A stretch of 7,216 nucleotides of DNA from positions 1 through 7,216 of the forward strand of contig DAAI01000049.1 in the NCBI GenBank assembly GCA_001701105.1. The letters run 5' to 3'. Numbering within the stretch: position 1 is the first letter of the stretch; the number at the start of each line of letters is the position of its first letter. The stretch comes from Bacteroidales bacterium GP1. Lineage in GTDB: Bacteria; Bacteroidota; Bacteroidia; Bacteroidales; Muribaculaceae. Below the pieces are notes generated by a model. It searched no databases and was not told the DNA's origin. It saw nothing but the letters and a program-made list of their open reading frames with translations. The position numbers and the translations under genes were made by a program. Positions 5,401 to 7,216 of this stretch are shown here, in pieces.

Positions 5401-6141
5401 AAGGATCTGAGTAGCGTTGTCGACAAGAGAATAAGGAAAGTCCTTGAAAGTCGTTTCGCCGAAGTTTCTTCCGATAAGGATTTCGTGAAAAGTTTGGCCG
5501 AGAGACCCCTCTACTCTGATGCCGACTGCACTAACCGGATTAAGGCTGTGAGATGCTTCACGGGTATAAAAGCAGATTCTTTGGCTATCGTGCGTCGGAA
5601 CGAGGCCGGTGACTCAATAGGATATGCCATGACCAGAAATAATCATCATGTGGCATTCTATATCGGCGAGGATGGTAAACCCCTTGCCATCACCACGAGT
5701 TTCTGGGCAGCCATAAAGCGAAAACGCTATGGTATGCCCGTAATTATTACGGAGCCTCAGAAGGCCTGGGATATATTGACTGTGACAGAGGAAAATCCTG
5801 ATATCCGGGAAATAGCCGCCGGGCTTCCTCCGGAGCAAAGCAGATTCTTGTTCTCGTTAAGAAGGAATGAAATGGTGGTGTTAGGTATGTCGGATGATGA
5901 ATGGGCCGATGCTATCCGCATGAATGATAAGGCCGCTATCTGCCGACACCTTTATCGGGTTTGGAAATTGGGTAACGGTGACTATTACTTTAAATTACAT
6001 ACAAATACTACATCTATCATAGAAGAAGGAGACAAGGAGATGTCTGAATATTATCGCTGTGCATCAATAGGGAGTCTATTAAGCCTTAATCCGCGGAAAG
6101 TCACTATTGATATTACAGGTGAAATTGTGCCGGAAAAGTAA
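2416..6141 (+). CDS. cas9: Cas9, type II-C CRISPR RNA-guided DNA endonuclease
   Basis: This 1241-residue protein is the effector that cuts DNA matched by the crRNA-tracrRNA guide. RuvC-I is GLDLG with D7; the arginine-rich bridge helix spans about 58-84. The LLHINHRRGY motif (127-136) begins the REC lobe (to about 530), which includes VIFYQRPLKSCKHLV and KVAPRTSPL, both typical of Bacteroidota II-C Cas9. RuvC-II is VRVELAREL with E565. The HNH domain (about 610-680) has YEVEHIIPR with E644 and H645, N659, and two CxxC pairs (C623/C626 and C664/C667) likely to bind zinc. RuvC-III is RHHAIDAL with H812, H813 and D816. The wedge and PAM-interacting region is about 900-1241, with VVDKRIRKVL, NNHHVAFY and FLFSLRRNEM. 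All catalytic positions seem intact. An in-frame ATG at 2344 exists, but the promoter lies inside that extension, so ATG 2416 is preferred. cas1 follows after 15 bases. Confidence 0.97.
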   Translation: MKILGLDLGISSIGWAVINIDNKSEDIDLLGFGSRIIPFNGDNDATDFAQGKGETPSSKRTQARSMRRNLDRWQLHREQLKEMLHSCRIMSASSKFEALDPFQVWKLRADAATPGKQLSFQDLSRVLLHINHRRGYKHAKSDDMSDSKTTAYVERINDLYAKIKAMDLTPGQYFCQELAKSAMESPKGKKHYTFRVKEKILPRKAYEEEVKQILEVQSQFYPEILTEKVKDELVRVIFYQRPLKSCKHLVSYCEFEKQLFPNSKGKLVDGGPKVAPRTSPLAQVCRIYEAINNISIVNPRLKGKTTGAEDMSLIPPSRHELKKFRYKYEFDAEEREKLFDYLNTHEKLTQAELFKILGLKRSDGFRCDQAVGKGIQGNMTRCQLEAALQGLEEDKIKKLLQFDLSFQQKVDKSTGEIREEISSSYNQQPLYALWHTLYSINDRDELFLVLKEKFGIDNQEVLDRLYTLDFVKAGYSNKSAKFMRRILPELMQGMQYNEACESIGIRHSDYLTKEENENRTLSNRLAQINPGELRQPIVERILNQTINLVNALMDKYGEIDEVRVELARELKQSKEERKRTTDNINLREKDNKALALQISELGIVPTRRRIQKMRMLAETGNRCMYCGKPVSPARFVEGHGYEVEHIIPRVRYFDDSFSNKVCACHECNAAKGAHTAFDFMSARGEQQFNEYKDRAAYLLDQKKISKQKYKYLMMSGSEIPQDFIERDLRESQYIAKKAKELLVTVIRNVYSSSGSVTDFFRNAWGYDTILHDLNFPRFDSAGLTEVQEYESHGHKHREPRIIGWNKRRDHRHHAIDALVIALTRQSYVQKLNTLNAAFDSRDERNEAKQNLSRWAASQPHIERSKVMAKADEIAISLKPGKRFATPGRAYKDPSGILRRTLVPRAPLHKDTVYGKIKVPDGLKKIKYALENLSLVADADLKEALAKRLSENIYDIKATLKSLKANPIKKEGTEVSAVPCFRDEIVVRYPIEAIKRKDLSSVVDKRIRKVLESRFAEVSSDKDFVKSLAERPLYSDADCTNRIKAVRCFTGIKADSLAIVRRNEAGDSIGYAMTRNNHHVAFYIGEDGKPLAITTSFWAAIKRKRYGMPVIITEPQKAWDILTVTEENPDIREIAAGLPPEQSRFLFSLRRNEMVVLGMSDDEWADAIRMNDKAAICRHLYRVWKLGNGDYYFKLHTNTTSIIEEGDKEMSEYYRCASIGSLLSLNPRKVTIDITGEIVPEK

Positions 6142-6156
6142 CTCAAGAGTCGGAGT

Positions 6157-7068
6157 ATGATTAAAAAGACTCTTAGTTTTAGTTCTAAGACCCATCTGAG
6201 TCTACGGCTTGGACAACTCGTGATTCACAAGAAGAATGACCAAGGAATAGACGAGGAGTATACACGGCCTATTGAAGACATCGGGGTTGTAATTATCGAG
6301 AGCGGTATGGTTACCTTATCCGCCGCCCTTATCGCGGCTTTAACTGAGAATAATGTCGCCGTAATATTCTGCGATTCCCGGCATATGCCATCGGGGATGA
6401 TGATGCCTCTTTCCGGCAATTGCGAGCAGTCGGAGCGGTACAATGCCCAGATTTCAGCTTCCCTTCCTCTCAAAAAGCAGCTATGGCAGCAGACCGTTAT
6501 GGCTAAGATACGCAATCAGGCAGCCATATTGAGTTGCGTCTGTCAGATTCATGTCGGTAATATGTTGGCATGGTCGGAAAAGGTAAGGAGTGGCGATGCT
6601 GATAATCTGGAAGCCAGGGCCGCAGTCTATTATTGGAGGAACTTATTGTCAGCCTATCCTGATTTCAAACGTGACCAGTTTGGCGACTACCCTAATGCAT
6701 TGTTTAATTATGGATATTCAATCTTAAGAAGCGTGATGGCCCGGTGTCTTGTAGGTAGCGGGCTTCTTCCCACTTTTGGCATTTTCCACAAAAACAAGTA
6801 CAATGCTTTCTGCCTGGCCGATGATATAATGGAACCTTACAGGCCTTATGTGGATCTGCTGGCAGTGAAATATTTGAATGAACACCCGAATGTGTCGGAA
6901 CTCTCAAAGGATGCTAAGCATCTGATGCTGACACTTCCCACTATGGATGTGAGAATGAAAAATGTGAGGCGTCCGTTATTGATAGCAGCATCCATGACAA
7001 CGGCATCTTTGGCCAAATGTTTTTTAGGCGAGATCCGAAAAATTGAATATCCTGAAATAGAGATGTGA
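6157..7068 (+). CDS. cas1: Cas1, CRISPR spacer integrase (type II)
   Basis: This 303-residue protein is the integrase that, with Cas2, inserts new spacers at the leader end of the array. The N-terminal beta domain (about 1-80) contains EDIGVVIIESGMVTLSAALI and NNVAVIFCD. The helical C-terminal domain carries the expected metal ligands: E152 (NLEARAA), H211 (GIFHKNKYNAFCLADD) and E226 (DIMEPYRPYVD), so it should be active. Length is normal for type II Cas1. The start is 15 bases after the cas9 stop with GGAG at 6152-6155, five or fewer bases from the ATG, one of the few Shine-Dalgarno-like sites here. The stop overlaps the cas2 start by one base (TGATG), implying coupled translation from the cas9 promoter. 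Confidence 0.97.
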   Translation: MIKKTLSFSSKTHLSLRLGQLVIHKKNDQGIDEEYTRPIEDIGVVIIESGMVTLSAALIAALTENNVAVIFCDSRHMPSGMMMPLSGNCEQSERYNAQISASLPLKKQLWQQTVMAKIRNQAAILSCVCQIHVGNMLAWSEKVRSGDADNLEARAAVYYWRNLLSAYPDFKRDQFGDYPNALFNYGYSILRSVMARCLVGSGLLPTFGIFHKNKYNAFCLADDIMEPYRPYVDLLAVKYLNEHPNVSELSKDAKHLMLTLPTMDVRMKNVRRPLLIAASMTTASLAKCFLGEIRKIEYPEIEM

Positions 7069-7216
7069 TGAATATAGATTTTATTAGCTATAATCGGATT
7101 AGTTCTTATAAGCTGATGTGGATTCTTGTGATGTTCGACCTCCCTACAGAGGATAAAATGCAACGAAAAGCGGCCTCGGAATTCCGGAAACTGCTTATAA
7201 AGGACGGATTCTCAAT
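7068..7216 (+). CDS. cas2: Cas2, spacer-acquisition partner of Cas1, N-terminal part
   Basis: An open frame from ATG 7068 runs past the right window edge; 49 full codons are visible. Residues 13-49 read SYKLMWILVMFDLPTEDKMQ and then RKAASEFRKLLIKDGFS. The first beta strand ending in the conserved aspartate D24 (VMFDLPT) and the RKAASEFRK helix are characteristic of type II Cas2. Cas2 dimers bridge two Cas1 dimers during spacer integration. Start 7068 is chosen because it overlaps the cas1 stop; M17 is an alternative start that would shorten the N-terminus. No csn2 or cas4 has appeared before this point, consistent with subtype II-C, and the CRISPR array is expected beyond the edge. Confidence 0.93.
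   Translation, partial: MNIDFISYNRISSYKLMWILVMFDLPTEDKMQRKAASEFRKLLIKDGFS

Overview
The window looks like Bacteroidota DNA, most likely Bacteroidales. Predicted promoters follow the Bacteroidota pattern (TAnnTTTG at about -7, a TTTG-like -33 box 19-21 bases upstream) rather than TTGACA/TATAAT. Shine-Dalgarno sites are weak or absent. The Cas9, Cas1 and Cas2 proteins all read like Bacteroidota type II-C proteins. I could run no database search, so family assignments rest on recognised motifs.

The right two thirds (about 2150-7216) hold a type II-C CRISPR-Cas locus: cas9 (2416-6141), cas1 (6157-7068) and the start of cas2 (7068 to the window edge), tightly packed on the + strand. A predicted tracrRNA runs divergently on the - strand (about 2150-2238). 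It has its own Bacteroidota promoter, an anti-repeat, a bulged first hairpin and a terminal hairpin whose G-U wobbles make sense only on the - strand. No cas4 or csn2 lies between the genes, and the CRISPR array is not in the window; it is expected beyond cas2. All RuvC and HNH catalytic positions of Cas9 appear intact, and its HNH domain carries a CxxC/CxxC pair suggesting a bound zinc ion.

The left third (1-2150) is a decaying accessory region. A partial AlbA_2-type (Schlafen-like) protein gene runs off the left edge on the - strand. A promoter, a small inverted repeat and a HigB/RelE-like toxin reading frame broken by an in-frame TAA follow on the + strand. An apparently intact XRE antitoxin overlaps the toxin end by ATGA. 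A Crp/Fnr-like regulator remnant overlaps the antitoxin stop and is broken by an in-frame TGA. Between these and the CRISPR locus lie a 9-bp-period array and a 13-bp perfect hairpin, looking like an intergenic repeat element. A second repeat, two tandem hairpin units, lies upstream of the toxin.

Working together: Cas9 with tracrRNA and crRNA would cut DNA, and Cas1-Cas2 would acquire spacers. The divergent cas9/tracrRNA promoter region has several inverted repeats that could be control sites. The toxin-antitoxin remnant and the AlbA_2 gene are neighbours typical of a defence or accessory island, but nothing in the sequence shows a functional link to CRISPR.
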